NCBI GenBank assembly: GCA_030737875.1 | Contig: CM060911.1 | Coordinates: 96,120,599-96,184,598 of the forward strand | DNA from: Allium sativum | Taxonomy: Eukaryota > Streptophyta > Magnoliopsida > Asparagales > Amaryllidaceae | Length of the DNA stretch: 64,000 bases | Direction of reading: 5' to 3' | The notes under the pieces: generated by a model | The model's input: the letters and a program-made list of their open reading frames with translations, nothing else | Database searches by the model: none | Told to the model about the DNA's origin: nothing | Shown: one piece after another, positions 31,538 to 43,205 of the stretch | Layout: each line of letters opens with the position of its first letter | How positions within the stretch are numbered: the stretch's first letter is position 1 | Translations under genes and position numbers: made by a program

Positions 31538-33497
31538 TGTAACACCCCGAATTTTAGTTAATACTAGAGTTCACTAATTACAGGATAAATAATCTTAGAT
31601 GTGGGAATTGGGGGTAACGGGCTGCGTCATTGCGTTCGTCTCGGAAAAATACGCGAAATAGAGTCCGAGTTTTCGAGAATCGGAGCCCGTATGGCCCGGT
31701 TATGGCCCGATGAAGTTTGCAGAAAAATTAAAGCTAAAAACAGATTTAAGAATTTAAATTCAGATTTCAAAATGGAGCCAGCAGTGGGCCAGGCGGGAAG
31801 CTTCCCGCCCTACCCATGTCGACAGGGCTGTCGACAGGCCTGTCGATAGGGGAGTCGACTTGCCTGTCGACTTGCCTATCGACCTGGGCGCGGCGTCCAG
31901 AAAACCTTGGTGCACCAGGTTGGGTTTCAGGCTGGCTTGGAGGGCTGGGTTCTAGAGATTTCCTAAATCTAACGGACCTAATCTAACCTAGGGTTAATCT
32001 AAGGGCCTAAAACACTACCTAATCCTATAAATAAGACCCCAACCCTACCCTAATTCATTCATAATTAGATTTTGTAACTAAACTATGGCAAAATGAAACT
32101 TGATCATGGTCTCCACAAATCAATGAAGAGAGTTGCAAGCTAATCAACCTCTAATCAACATCTTCTTCAACTAAAGCTACTAGTTCTACTACATAAAGTT
32201 GCTAATCTTGGTTTTGGTGAGTTCCTATGGCTTTAATAATCAATTGTTAAATTGATTATGGTAGGATGTGATAAGACATGGCTATGTTTGTGGATAAATG
32301 TGTTTATGCAAGTTTGTATGATAGGTGACTTGCAAGTTTTATGTTATATGCAAGTTTAATGCCATGTTTTATGATGCAAACTATATGTAAGAGTATATGC
32401 AAGTTATATGTAACATGATATGCAAGTTATGCATGTGATTTTATGCATGCTAAGTAATTGGTGTTATGCATGCTAAGTATTTGATTTTATGCATGCTAAG
32501 TATTTGATTGTATGCATGCTAAGTATTGGGTTTTATGCATGTTAAGTGTTTGGGTTTATGCAAGTTAAGTGGTGGGTTTATGCATAATAAGTAATTGATT
32601 TTATGCATGCTAAGTAGGTGGTTTTATGCACACTAAGTGTTTGGTATTATGCATAAATCATGACATGTAAGTTTACCCTTTTTAAATGTGGTGTATACAT
32701 ATGCAAGATGACACCTTTATATGCTATGCATGTTTACCCTCCTTTAAGATGCAAGTCATATATGCAAGCTCAACATGTTATGCAAGTTATGTGCATAATG
32801 TTATGTAAGTTATGTGCATGTTGTTATGCAAGTTCATATGCAAGTTATGTGTATGAGGGTATGCAAGTTATGTGCATGATGTTATGCAAGTTATGTATAT
32901 GCTTAAATGCAAGTTTAATGTGATAAGCAAGTTATGAATGCTTATGCAAGTATGTGGATGCTTATGCAAGTATGTGAATGCTTATGCAAGTATGTGGATG
33001 CTTATGCAAGTATGTGAATGCTTATGCAAGTTATGTGTATGCTTAAATGCATGTTTAACATGTTATGCAAGTCATGAGAATGCTTATATGCAAGTTCAAC
33101 ATGGTATGCAAGATATGTGTATGATAATATGCAAGTTTGGGTTAAATGTAGTTGGGTTAATATATGCTCATAAATGCAGGTTGACATCCTCTTAACCCAT
33201 GACAAAGTTATATGCTAAACCCATGATCTTTGTGATGGATCTTCCCCTTTTATTATGTCATGAAATGAGAACGATTTACGTGGGGAACGATGGGGTTGGT
33301 AAATATGTTAATAAAAGTATGATTGGGTATGAGTAAGCATACCATAAAATAAATAAGCATAAGTGGGAATTTACCTATTGAGTTAGGTCTACCCCATGGG
33401 AATTTACCTATTGAGTTAGGTCTACCCATGTTATGAAAACTTGATATTAATTAGGGATAATTAATATGGGGGTGATTAATTAGGTGTAATTAATCAA

Positions 33498-33596
33498 CTA
33501 AGACATGAGGTTGGACCCTTTTGTAGCGGAAGTCTGCCCGGAACCGACCGGCCATCCAGCGGCTACAAATGATTGGCCCAATGTGAGAGGTCTTAG
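33498..33596 (+). ncRNA. T1: structured motif, unit a, 3' LTR
   Basis: Same helices as 25981-26079: CTAAGAC/GTCTTAG, TTGGACC/GGCCCAA and TTTGTAGC/GCTACAAA around CTGCCCGGAACCGACCGG. Confidence 0.75.
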
Positions 33597-33622
33597 TCAT
33601 AAATTAAATACATGATTAAAGT

Positions 33623-33720
33623 AAAGACATGAGGTTAGACCCTTTTGATGACAGAAGTCTGCCCGGAACCAACCGGCATATCCAGCAGTCATAAAAGACG
33701 GTCTAATGTGAGAGGTCTTT
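33623..33720 (+). ncRNA. T1: structured motif, unit b, 3' LTR
   Basis: P1 AAAGAC/GTCTTT pairs fully here, P2 is TTAGACC/GGTCTAA, and P3 is CTTTT(G)ATGAC/GTCATAAAAG. Confidence 0.75.
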
Positions 33721-35281
33721 ATGAGGTCATGATCTTAATTAATGAATTAAGAAACACTTAACCATATTAGCATGTAGAGGGGCATGAGGGGTTAAGTGGG
33801 TGCCTTGGGTGGCATGTAGTAACAAGTGGGGGTGCCTTGGGTGGCATGAGGAAACTAGTGGGTTGCCTTGGGTGGCAATAGAAAATACGATTAGAATACT
33901 TAACCAAAGTGGAACATGTAATTAAACATGACTAAAGGGTTAAGTAAGTGCCTTGGGTGGCATGTGGGAATCAAGTAAGTGCCTTGGGTGGCATGTGGGA
34001 ATCAAGTAAGTGCCTTGGGTGGCATGCGGAAATCTAGTGGGTGCCTTAAGTGGCAATTGAAATATAATTAGATGACTTAACCAAACCTTAACATGTAAGG
34101 GGGCATGATTATAAAAAGGGGTTAAGTGGGATGCACTAGATAAAATGACAAGCTTAAGTAGTAGCTTGTGGGGGCCCATTTCAACCAATATCCCAAACGT
34201 ATCTTTGTGGGCTCGACCCATGTCGAGTGACGGGACACGCATATTGGGCTTGATTATAAGAGGCCAAAACGGGTTAGCGGTTGCAACGCAAGTCCAACGG
34301 GTTTCATATGCGTGTGTGGGCCCGGGCTGGTAGATAAGCCGTTGTTGCATCGTGTAGATATAAAGCCGTGCACCGTTGATATTATCAGGTGGCCACTTTA
34401 GGGGAGTGATACACCCCACTGTGGGACCAGCACGGGTATCTACGGTAGGGAGCCGATCGCTGGGGAGTAGTGGGTACACCTAATAAAGATAGGGGCAGAC
34501 GGCACCTATGTAGGGGTACACGAAACTACTTGGTAAGAGTACTAAGTACACCTAGTGGAGATAGGGGCAGACGGCACCTATGTAGTGGAATAGGAGTACA
34601 CGAAACTACTGGGGAAATTTTCTAAGTCCTTAGGAGGGATCAACCTTTAAGTAGAAACAACTGGTGTGGTGCAGTGTAGGAATTACCCTTGGGTGGGTAG
34701 ATCTGGGGTGGTGTAAGCTAGTAATTATCCTTGGGTGGATAAATACGATGTTTCGGTTATCGTAGTACATCCTGTGTTTAGTTGGTTACTTAGTGTAGCC
34801 ATTATCCCCAGAGGTACCGTACCTTGTTTATATCATACCCTAATTACTTTAATGATTGTATTGTTAGGGTTATAGGACTCACTCAGACTTATGTCTGACC
34901 CCGTTGTTGTTTATCTTTTTCCCAACCCTCAGGTTATCAGAGTGGGCCTAGCACTAGTGGGCTTGGACCAGACCGCTATATCAATCTTTTGGGGCGTGGA
35001 CCGTAGAAGTAAAGCTCGGTTTATCTTTTCTATTTTGGCTATTATCTATGTAATGGGATTATGTACTTCTATTTTATCAGGATGGATATTATGTACTTGA
35101 CTCTTGTTATGGTTTTGTGATGTAACTAAACATGTTTTGTTAATGAAATGACGTTTTAAATTTTCAAGTATTACTTATATCTGTCCTGTTGTAATTTTTC
35201 TGTTCTATACTCACTAAAAATACTCCATCAAAACTAAGGCATTCCCTTAGTGAGTGACCTTAGCGGATGTGGGGTGTTACA

Positions 35282-35403
35282 AAGTACCTTCCATCGAAAT
35301 CGCAATTCCTGAGAGAGGGATTGTGTTGGCACTCGTCGAGGAGTGTCCATCGAAAATTGAAAATCGTAGCTACATCGATGCTCCGTCGATTGGAGTATCC
35401 ATC
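35282..35403 (+). other. C: internal copy 2, middle part
   Basis: Continues C after T1 (AAGTA target copy, then sequence collinear with 17270-17386), up to CCATC at 35399-35403, the left target copy of D. Confidence 0.95.
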
Positions 35404-38400
35404 TGTGAAAACCCGTAACTTCCCCGTAAAGGGAAGTGTCGGATAGTTCGAGAACAAGCCACAACAGAACGCATACAAAAGAACATTTCATTGTATATTA
35501 CAACAATGCATCAGATTACAAGAATATACAGAGTATAAAAGAATATTACACAGAAATATCAGAGATTTAAATTACATTGAAATACATAGCAGCGGAAAAT
35601 AATACAATACACAACTAGAAGTAGATATACGGTACAAAGCTTTCCGGATATCGTTCCAGCTGTAAAACAGGATCCTGTGAATATAAATCTGCAAAACCAA
35701 AACTACTAGCTGCCCATGTCAAAATAAGGGCACCCAGAGTTTAGGTTAAAACAATAAACTCCAGGTCAGTCATGTGACTGGTGTGAGAACTAAAACAGTT
35801 AATCTTTATTTTTAATGTTAGGTAAATCAAGGGACCACGCCGTATAACACGGAACGGGTTTCCTCCCAAGAACACCAGTGCATATAAGTAAACAGCGCAA
35901 TGCTTTACTAAAAATGAAGCTATTATAAGACCCAGGTCCCATCACACAATGCAACGCAGCCGAGGATAGGGTTTTCCCTTATAACAGCCAAAGAATGCTT
36001 GATACGGTTAAAACAAATCGTTTGATACTATAATAAGTGCATAGTGTATAAAACAACTTCAAATCATAAGTATCAATCATAGGCGGCATGAATGCCCCAT
36101 AACACTATGTCGCCATGTATAAGTTTACAATCAAAACCGCAAGACGTCGTATTGGAAGTTGGGTTATCATTTATGGTATGAACCGAGGCTAGGGGCAAGA
36201 TCCTCACCGATTCGAGACTGTCTAGTCTGAGCCTCAGGAACAGCCGCAACTGCCCCATGGATCGTCAGGGCTGGTCCACCGATGTGGATTATTATGCCTG
36301 AACACTGCGTTTCCCCGCCCTTTGGGGCGTAAGCCTGGCCCGTCAGCCGACCAGAAGCATCGGCCGAAACCGATATCATGAGGCGCCTCGCTTTTCAGCA
36401 AGTAATAATAAGTAACATCCACATGAGTCAAACTCATCATCCAGTTCAAGCACTGACGCCACTCCTAACTAGAAAGAAACGCATGTCCTCCCTGAGGTCC
36501 GTCTCCCGTTTTTGATTCATACCGGGTGTGATACTCGCGAATCAACGTTACACAAAGCTACGCCACAAAGGCCGTGCTTCGATTATCAACCACAAGACTT
36601 TGCTTTTCAATAGAAGCCTTGATCATTTGCATCTTAGCATGCCACACAGGCAATTCACTCCATGCGATTGATATCCATCAATATATAACCCCTGAGCTCG
36701 TACGTCTCAGAGAAGGGCGTTAAGCAAGAGAATAAATTCTCCGCCGCCAAACAGATATATATTTAATCGAGATCAATCACACGGACTAAAATCCAATGTC
36801 AGACACACCGTCCATTTACAAGTCCGTTCTGGGTCTGAACGAAACCGGAGGCACCTAGTACCCCGCATCTCCATCGATCTCCAAGTACGTCTGGACGATC
36901 ACTAACTGTTTCCATCTTCTTGGGTGTACAGCCCAATCAAGATCATCAGTAATCACCCAAACGACGTGAAGACTTCTGGTCTTCGACCATCGTCTTCATC
37001 TTCGACTTATCGTCGTATCAGTTATTCAGAATGGGATAAACCCGGTCTTTCCGAATAACTCGCGTATATTTTAAATAAGTGTTACACAAACACAACATAC
37101 GCCTCAGTCCAATTCATCAGTCACTAACCGTAAATTAATCAAGAGAATAATTCCCCAAATATTAACCCCGAAGGCCGAAACCAACATCAGAACAATATCC
37201 AGAAAACCATTCTGCTTAGCTAACCGACAGTTAGTTTCTGATTTCACATTCATAGGGAAAGGTTCCCATTAATTTTATCCAAGATAATTTCTCGAATTTA
37301 TTCTCTAATCTTCCTTTGAATTTCGATTCAACTAGTCGGAATTAGCGAACCTTACCGTAGTAATCATTGGTTTTAATTTCCCAATCCCAACCTATTCATC
37401 CCATGAAGTAAAACTGGTAATACTTCATATCTAACACCACGGTGTTATCGGTAAATTTAATTACCATTTCACATTCAAATCTAATTAAGGATTTAACTAT
37501 CGCCTGGAGCAAAACTGGTGGTACTCCATTTTCGATCTTTTCAATCTAATTAAAGATTCATTAAAACTCCACTTAGTTTTAATCTTTAACTGGGTTAAAG
37601 AATCAGTGTCATTTAAAAACACAGTTCACGATAAACCCAAAATCACATTCACTAATTATCGGGTTAAAGAACGAGTGTTGTTTAAAACACTGTTCACGAT
37701 AAACCCAAAAATCAATATCAATTCAATTCCAAATAAATATTATTTAATCGGTACACTTCATTAAATCTAAATAAAAAGATTTAATCTTTTCTCTACTGGG
37801 TTCAAGAACAGTGTTAGTGAAGACACCATTCACGACAAACCCCAAATCACATTTAATATTCAATACAAGGCTCTGAATAGAAAATATATCGGCTTATATT
37901 CAATATCAAATTCTATGATTTAACAAATGTCGTATTGGAAATAACGATATAAATATATATCTTTCAAATTTCCATGACAACATCTGTATAATCACGAATT
38001 CCAACATCGAAATATTCTGAAGACAATTTCGATTCAAATCCACTCCAATGCAATCATTGGGAATTCTGGTTATTTTTAAAACCCTTTTTCAAATTCAATT
38101 TATTTATTTAAAAATAAATAGAATTATATTTCTAGTTCAAAACTAGTTCATTTCGATAAAAATCTATTTTTATCTTTTTAAATATGGGATTTTTCATCCC
38201 AGTTCTTTCTAAATCATTTCTTATGATTTTACACAAATTATTACTATTTTTAATAATTTTATCAAGGCCCGTACAGTCGATTTCCATCAATGGCCATCGA
38301 ACTGCACTTACATCGACCTTTTTCAAATTTGATTTGGACATAATTCCAAATCCAACCATTAGATTTCTAATTTCTAATATTCCTTAGAAAGCTCTTTTCG

Positions 38401-38734
38401 ATACGAACCCAACGGTCGGATCTCCCGTAATGTCCGTTTGAAATAAATGGTCGAAATTCACAAACTGCCGCGGCGCGGCGCGTTCTATTCAGGGCATTAT
38501 ATTATATATATAATATATATAATATATATTTCGTCGATTTCTATTTAAAACGAATTATATAAATAGTTTTAAAATTCGTTTCAAAAGCAATTTCAACTTC
38601 CATTTCAATTCAAATCAAAATTGAATTCTTCTTTATAAATTCGTTTTAAAATTCATTTCTATTCAATTCAAATCTCAATTCAATTTGAATTCATTTCAAT
38701 TCGCTTTCAATTCAATTTGAATTCGTTTTCAATT

Positions 38735-39100
38735 CAATTCATTTCGAAATCGTTTTTAATTCAATTCATTTCGAAATCGTTTTCAATTCAATTCATTTCG
38801 AAATCGTTTTCAATTCATTTCGAAATCGTTTTCAATTCAATTCATTTCGAAATCGTTTTCAATTCAATTCATTTCGAAATCGTTTTCAATTCAGTTCATT
38901 TCGAAATCGTTTTCAATTTAGTTCATTTCGAAATCGTTTTCAATTCAATTCATTTCGAAATCATTTTCAATTCAATTCATTTCGAAATCGTTTTCAATTC
39001 AATTCATTTCGAAATCGTTTTCAATTCAGTTCATTTCGAAATCGTTTTCAATTCAATTCATTTCGAAATCGTTTTCAATTCAATTCATTTCGAAATGAAT
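38735..39100 (-). repeat. D: 27-bp minisatellite, left LTR
   Basis: About 13 units of 'cgaaatcgttttcaattcaattcattt', one of them short by 5 bp. The right LTR has about 12 units (46570-46905). E has a homologous 27-bp unit (58030-58445). The 147-aa and 151-aa frames here are repeat artefacts. Confidence 0.95.
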
Positions 39101-39217
39101 AGAATCGATATAAATCGTTTACGTCAAAATGGCGTCAATCTAATCAACAAGGCTTCATAAATTTCTATTTTCAAATATTCTATTTCAAATATTTCTTTTT
39201 CAAAATAGTTGTTATTA

Positions 39218-39487
39218 TCAAAATATTTCGTTCAACACATGACCAATCTCAATGGATGAGTACTGTCAACACATGAACCTTTATTTTATATTGATAAAGA
39301 TGTAAATTTTATTACTAAAATATTTCGTTCAACACATGACCAATCTCAATGGATGAGTACTGTCAACACATGAACCTTTATTTTATATTGATAAAGATGT
39401 AAAATTTATTACTAAAATATTTCGTTCAACACATGACCAATCTCAATGGATGAGTACTGTCAACACATGAACCTTTATTTTATATTG
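39218..39487 (-). repeat. D: three tandem repeats of about 97 bp, left LTR
   Basis: Each contains 'atttcgttcaacacatgaccaatctcaatggatgagtactgtcaacacatgaacc...'. The right LTR (47030-47280) also has three, one shortened by deletion. Within each unit TCAACACATGA occurs twice. Confidence 0.9.
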
Positions 39488-40237
39488 TTCTTTATTTTTC
39501 AATTTGGAATGAGGCCCAATCAATTACCATATAAAGTTAATTATATGGATTTTCATACAACACATGTATAATAGCATTGAAAAATAATCAACCATCAACC
39601 AAAGTGCACTACACTGTATAAGCATCAAATATAGATATCTAACGCTTATAACAGCCTGTCAATCAATCGATCGACATATTTAATCAATCAGGATGAGTGA
39701 ACTTCAAATTTCATCCCAACACCCGTGTAGGGTTTCAAACAATCAAACACAGATTTTATTTGTGCAGTTGGGCAATGTGTAAAATTTATCGTCCCAATCA
39801 ATGTCATTCAAATAGGTGTACATAAACAAACCGTCCGGTTTGTAAATGAATATTTTATTTTATTCACTTCACGTTAAAATTTATATTTTTAACGATAAAA
39901 CATTTTATTTCAACATATGAATTTCTATTCAGTTCATTCTTTAAATAAAATGATATTTTTATTTTTCTAACATATTTTAGAAAATTTCGGCGGCATAACG
40001 GCACGATACTAGAAACGGGACGAGGCCTAGCCTTATCCCCGGTCTAGTGAAGGCCAACGCCATTCACACATCAATCAAATCCATTCATCTCACCAAACAA
40101 TTCAATTTCAATCAAATAATCTAACTTATTTTTGCAATCAAACAAACAAGTCCATGGTCTGTGGACAATTGTGTCGGGTGCTACTAAGCACCGTCTGCAT
40201 CCTAGTATATATATATAAATAGAAATGAAATTGAAAG

Positions 40238-40252
40238 GTGAGAAATTCTCAC
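40238..40252 (-). ncRNA. D: GTGAG-N5-CTCAC hairpin, left LTR
   Basis: The minus strand reads GTGAG AATTT CTCAC. In the right LTR (about 48050-48064) one arm has a substitution (CTCGC on the plus strand). Confidence 0.45.
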
Positions 40253-40348
40253 AGATAGCTATCCTAGCTCCACGGCACTTCAATGATAGAAATCTTCGTC
40301 GTTCTCGCCTTTTTGTCATCTTCGTTGCCTGCGGCCACTACATATGTA

Positions 40349-40500
40349 AAAATCATATTTTTACTTCAATGTTCAATATATAAAAATCATATTTTTACTT
40401 CGATGTTCAATATATAAAAATCATATTTTTACTTCGATGTTCAATATATAAAAATCATATTTTTACTTCGATGTTCAATATATAAAAATCATATTTTTAC
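40349..40500 (-). repeat. D: 33-bp tandem repeat, left LTR
   Basis: 'aaaatcatatttttacttcgatgttcaatatat' in about five units here; the right LTR has four (48166-48280). Confidence 0.9.
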
Positions 40501-40871
40501 TCTTCTACATAATATAAAAAAAATTATATTTTTATACCGCCTTCTTCATGATAAAAATCCGATCTTTTTATAATATAAAAATCAAACCTTTTATAAACAA
40601 AATCATCTCCTTTATAAAACAAAGATCATAACTTTATAGTTAAAAATCAAAGCTTTTTATTAATAAAAATCAAAGCTTTTCTTTACAAAAAAAAACAGAT
40701 CTTTAACTTGAAAACTAAAAATAAAACTTATGTTCTTTTAATTTATAAAAGACCTGATTTTTTTCTTTAATTTAAATTAACTAATTACCTAATAATAAAT
40801 AAATAGAGGGAAAGAAAAAAACTCACTGCTTAATAGTTTCTGCCTAGACTAAAAAAAACCGTTCTTCTTTG

Positions 40872-41177
40872 TTAATAGAAAACCGCGCATCCCACCCTTG
40901 GACCTAAATCGCACCACATCTCGAGCATCGGAGTTGGGTGTGAGGACCAGAGGGAGGCTAATGGGGGAGGTTGCGATGGATGGAGGAGCTCGATTGACCA
41001 GCGGTTACTGTTGACGTCGGAGGGAAGGTCAACTAGATGGGGGAAGTGGAGCGGTGGAGGAGAAGGCCACGAAGGTGATGGCGATGTTGATGGAGGAGCG
41101 AAGGGAGGGGGAGGATCGACATCGATGGAGGAGCGATTTGGTGGTGGAGCGGATTTTCTTTTTCCCGCTGGAGCCAT
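40872..41177 (-). other. D: 101-codon proline/serine-rich short ORF in the LTR
   Basis: A GC-rich island in an AT-rich LTR opens an ATG frame with many P and S residues (PPPPFAPPSTSPSPSWPSPPP). It lies about 50 bp downstream of the (TA)n tract in element sense, so it could be the first ORF of the transcript. The right LTR twin (48658-48963) has the same length with a few substitutions. No domain is recognised. Since LTRs start identical, conservation between them does not prove coding. Confidence 0.25.
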
Positions 41178-41220
41178 TGTCGGGTTTGGGCAAAACGATA
41201 TTGGGGAAAACTGATTTAGG

Positions 41221-41223
<3 letters not shown>

Positions 41224-41283
<60 letters not shown>
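41224..41283. repeat. (TA)n tract, D left LTR
   Basis: About 29 TA units. The right LTR has only a short degenerate AT stretch at the matching site (49012-49036). Near 40206 and 48001 the reverse holds: short on the left, longer on the right. Confidence 0.9.
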
Positions 41284-41286
<3 letters not shown>

Positions 41287-42163
41287 TTATTCCACTAAAG
41301 TTGATTTCACATCTCCACTCCAAACGAATCTCAACGATTGTCGCCCCTAGCTAATTACCCCCATTCCGAACACAATAGGATTTGTTTTGCAAGCCAATTC
41401 GGCTGTTTCGATACGTTTCCATTAAAATTAAAATATAAATCTATATATATTCAATTCAAACGTGCATTTCAATTTACTAGGGCTACATGCGAACTCTAAA
41501 AATTCCCGAAAAATACTTTCTAGCTTCGTATTGACGATACGGTCCTAACCAAACTAGTTTCGTCGAATTCTGAGGCCGTTTGAAAAATGGCCAATTTCCA
41601 TTCGATTAAAATCAACTGAAACTGGTCAAACGCGTTTTCCTCAGCCACGCTCACATATTGATTCGAAAAATTATGAAATTTGAAACCTAGCAATAACTTG
41701 ACACCACGGACCCAACAAAACTGGTTTCGTTGAAATCCGAGGTCATTTGCAAAATGTCCATTTTTAAGGGCCTGAATTCCATAGCAACTATTCAGAATTT
41801 TCAACTGGACATATCTTTTGATTCCCGCTATGAAATTTCGATCTTTCGGATTCGTTGGAAAGATATTATCAATTAGATTCTAATGTTTTTGGTTTCACTA
41901 AAATCTGGATTGTTTTGCACCCGGTACATTCAATTGAAGTTTGAAATCGAATTATCGAACTACCACGCCATTTTCAATTCTATTTAAAATTATATATAAT
42001 TATTTATATTCTAACGACGACGTATATAATATATACGTTCGAATTATATTCAAAATAAATTTATCGTCGATATTATTTAAAATAATCTGTTTTAAATATT
42101 CAAAATTCGCTAAAATTGCCAAAATAAAAATTTTAAACTGGCCCAGATTTTCGGGTTGTTACA

Positions 42164-42198
42164 ATCTCCCCCACTTAAAACTTTTCGCCCCCGAAAAG
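42164..42198 (-). promoter_or_regulatory. D: polypurine tract and PPT-proximal hairpin
   Basis: Minus strand: CTTTTCG-GGGG-CGAAAAG (42198-42181), then AAGTGGGGGAGAT (42176-42164) next to the left LTR. Confidence 0.85.
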
Positions 42199-42839
42199 GA
42201 ACAAAGTCGAAAGTGGTTTGATTAATCAACTCTACGTTCGATCTGGCTTCCATTCTCCCACTCTTTAGTTTCTGAGAATTTTCAAAATTTCAAAAATTTG
42301 GCTAACACCCTAAATTTTCAAAAAATTTCGCCATAACCTCCCCTGCACTGGGAGCATCGGGGAATTTCAAATAGCTTCCCCGGTCCTTCTAATCTCAAAA
42401 AGAAAAAGAAAAAGCCAAGCGGCTAGCCAATAGGCTCATAAAATCATCATCACCCAAACAAAACAGTAAATTATGTAGTAAACATGTACCTATTTGTCGG
42501 GCAAACAAATTTTATTCTCTGCTCTAGCCTCCTTGCTATGACCTGTTCAATTTAAGTACAAGTATATGCAAGCAAATGCGACCAAATTTCAATACAATTC
42601 ATTATTTGATTCAATTAGGCATAATGGTTCAAAATTATCAAACAAATAAACAAACAACACAAACATCAATCAATTAGTGGATTAGAGCTTCAAATTCATA
42701 ATTTTGATACATATACAAAAATCATGTTTTTGATGCCAATTCATAATAGTGTGTCCTAGCTATATATATAGGTTTTGGTTCTCACACCAGTCGAATGGAA
42801 ATATATAGATACCACACCTTCGTCACTCGAAAATAAATG

Positions 42840-42865
42840 CTGATGATGTTTCGAACCACCATCAG
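42840..42865 (-). ncRNA. D: palindromic-apex hairpin
   Basis: Minus strand: CTGATGGTG and CATCATCAG form nine pairs (one G-U) around an 8-nt loop holding the self-complementary TTCGAA (42850-42855), flanked by purines as in retroviral dimerisation loops. Confidence 0.65.
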
Positions 42866-43065
42866 AACATTGTCGGGCTACTAGATTGCGGTTCTATATC
42901 TACCCGGTATATTAAAACTTCGAATATACGTTCATGACGCGTATATGCAAAAATTTTATATATCAGATTGTCCATATTCAAAATAATTAAATATTCAAAT
43001 ACGTTTAAAACGATTTAAATTTTTTAATACAAAATTTGTTTTCATTTTAAAAATATACTCTTCAC

Positions 43066-43132
43066 ACTCGTTCTAGGATACTACTGATCCTATCTCTAAC
43101 GAGTCATTCTAATTGGATATTACTAATCCAAT
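43066..43132 (-). ncRNA. D: two post-PBS hairpins
   Basis: ATTGGAT/ATCCAAT (43112-43132), and a unit with outer stem ACTCGTT/AACGAGT and inner stem TAGGAT/ATCCTA (43066-43104). CTCGTT/AACGAG replaces the CTCATT/AATGAG of B, C and E by a paired A-T to G-C change. Confidence 0.7.
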
Positions 43133-43193
43133 ATCTGATGTATTCTTTCGTACGGTTCTAATGTGCCTTGTTCTCTGAGCTTTGTAAACCAAA

Positions 43194-43205
43194 GCTCTGA
43201 TACCA
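43194..43205 (-). promoter_or_regulatory. D: primer-binding site
   Basis: The plus strand reads GCTCTGATACCA, i.e. TGGTATCAGAGC on the element strand, 2 nt from the right LTR. Confidence 0.95.

Larger units (their letters stand above)
23961..35281 (+). mobile_element. T1: full-length Tekay/Del-type chromovirus, 11,321 bp, coding region decayed
   Basis: LTRs are 23961-27764 (3,804 bp) and 31538-35281 (3,744 bp), TG...CA. Target duplication AAGTA lies at 23956-23960 and 35282-35286; the empty site is in C internal copy 1 (near 17269). Internal order gag, protease, RT, RNase H, integrase, chromodomain-like tail identifies a Ty3/gypsy chromovirus; the wording of the domains and the very long LTRs fit the Tekay (Del) clade. 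Stops, frameshifts and deletions run through gag-pol, so it is not self-sufficient. The 60-bp LTR length difference equals three units of a 20-bp repeat. Confidence 0.95.
31538..35281 (+). repeat. T1: 3' LTR (3,744 bp)
   Basis: Collinear with the 5' LTR: GTCGAC cluster 31818-31887, 20-bp repeats 32938-33017 (four units), structured motifs 33498-33596 and 33623-33720, AGTGATACA hairpin 34401-34417. Scattered substitutions separate the two LTRs. It is followed by AAGTA (35282-35286). Confidence 0.95.
35404..42163 (-). repeat. D: left LTR (3' LTR in element sense, 6,760 bp)
   Basis: Begins TGTGAAAACCCGTAACTTCC and ends GGGTTGTTACA on the plus strand. It holds a 27-bp minisatellite, 97-bp and 33-bp tandem repeats, a (TA)n tract, a GC-rich short ORF and the U3 module (41533-41760). 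The first kilobase matches the 3' part of the A LTR. Confidence 0.95.

Noticed and set aside
38717..39160. 147-aa ORF of FEIVFNSIH repeats (and 46451-46906)
   Set aside because: Minisatellite artefact; the matching right-LTR array reads in another frame with different residues.
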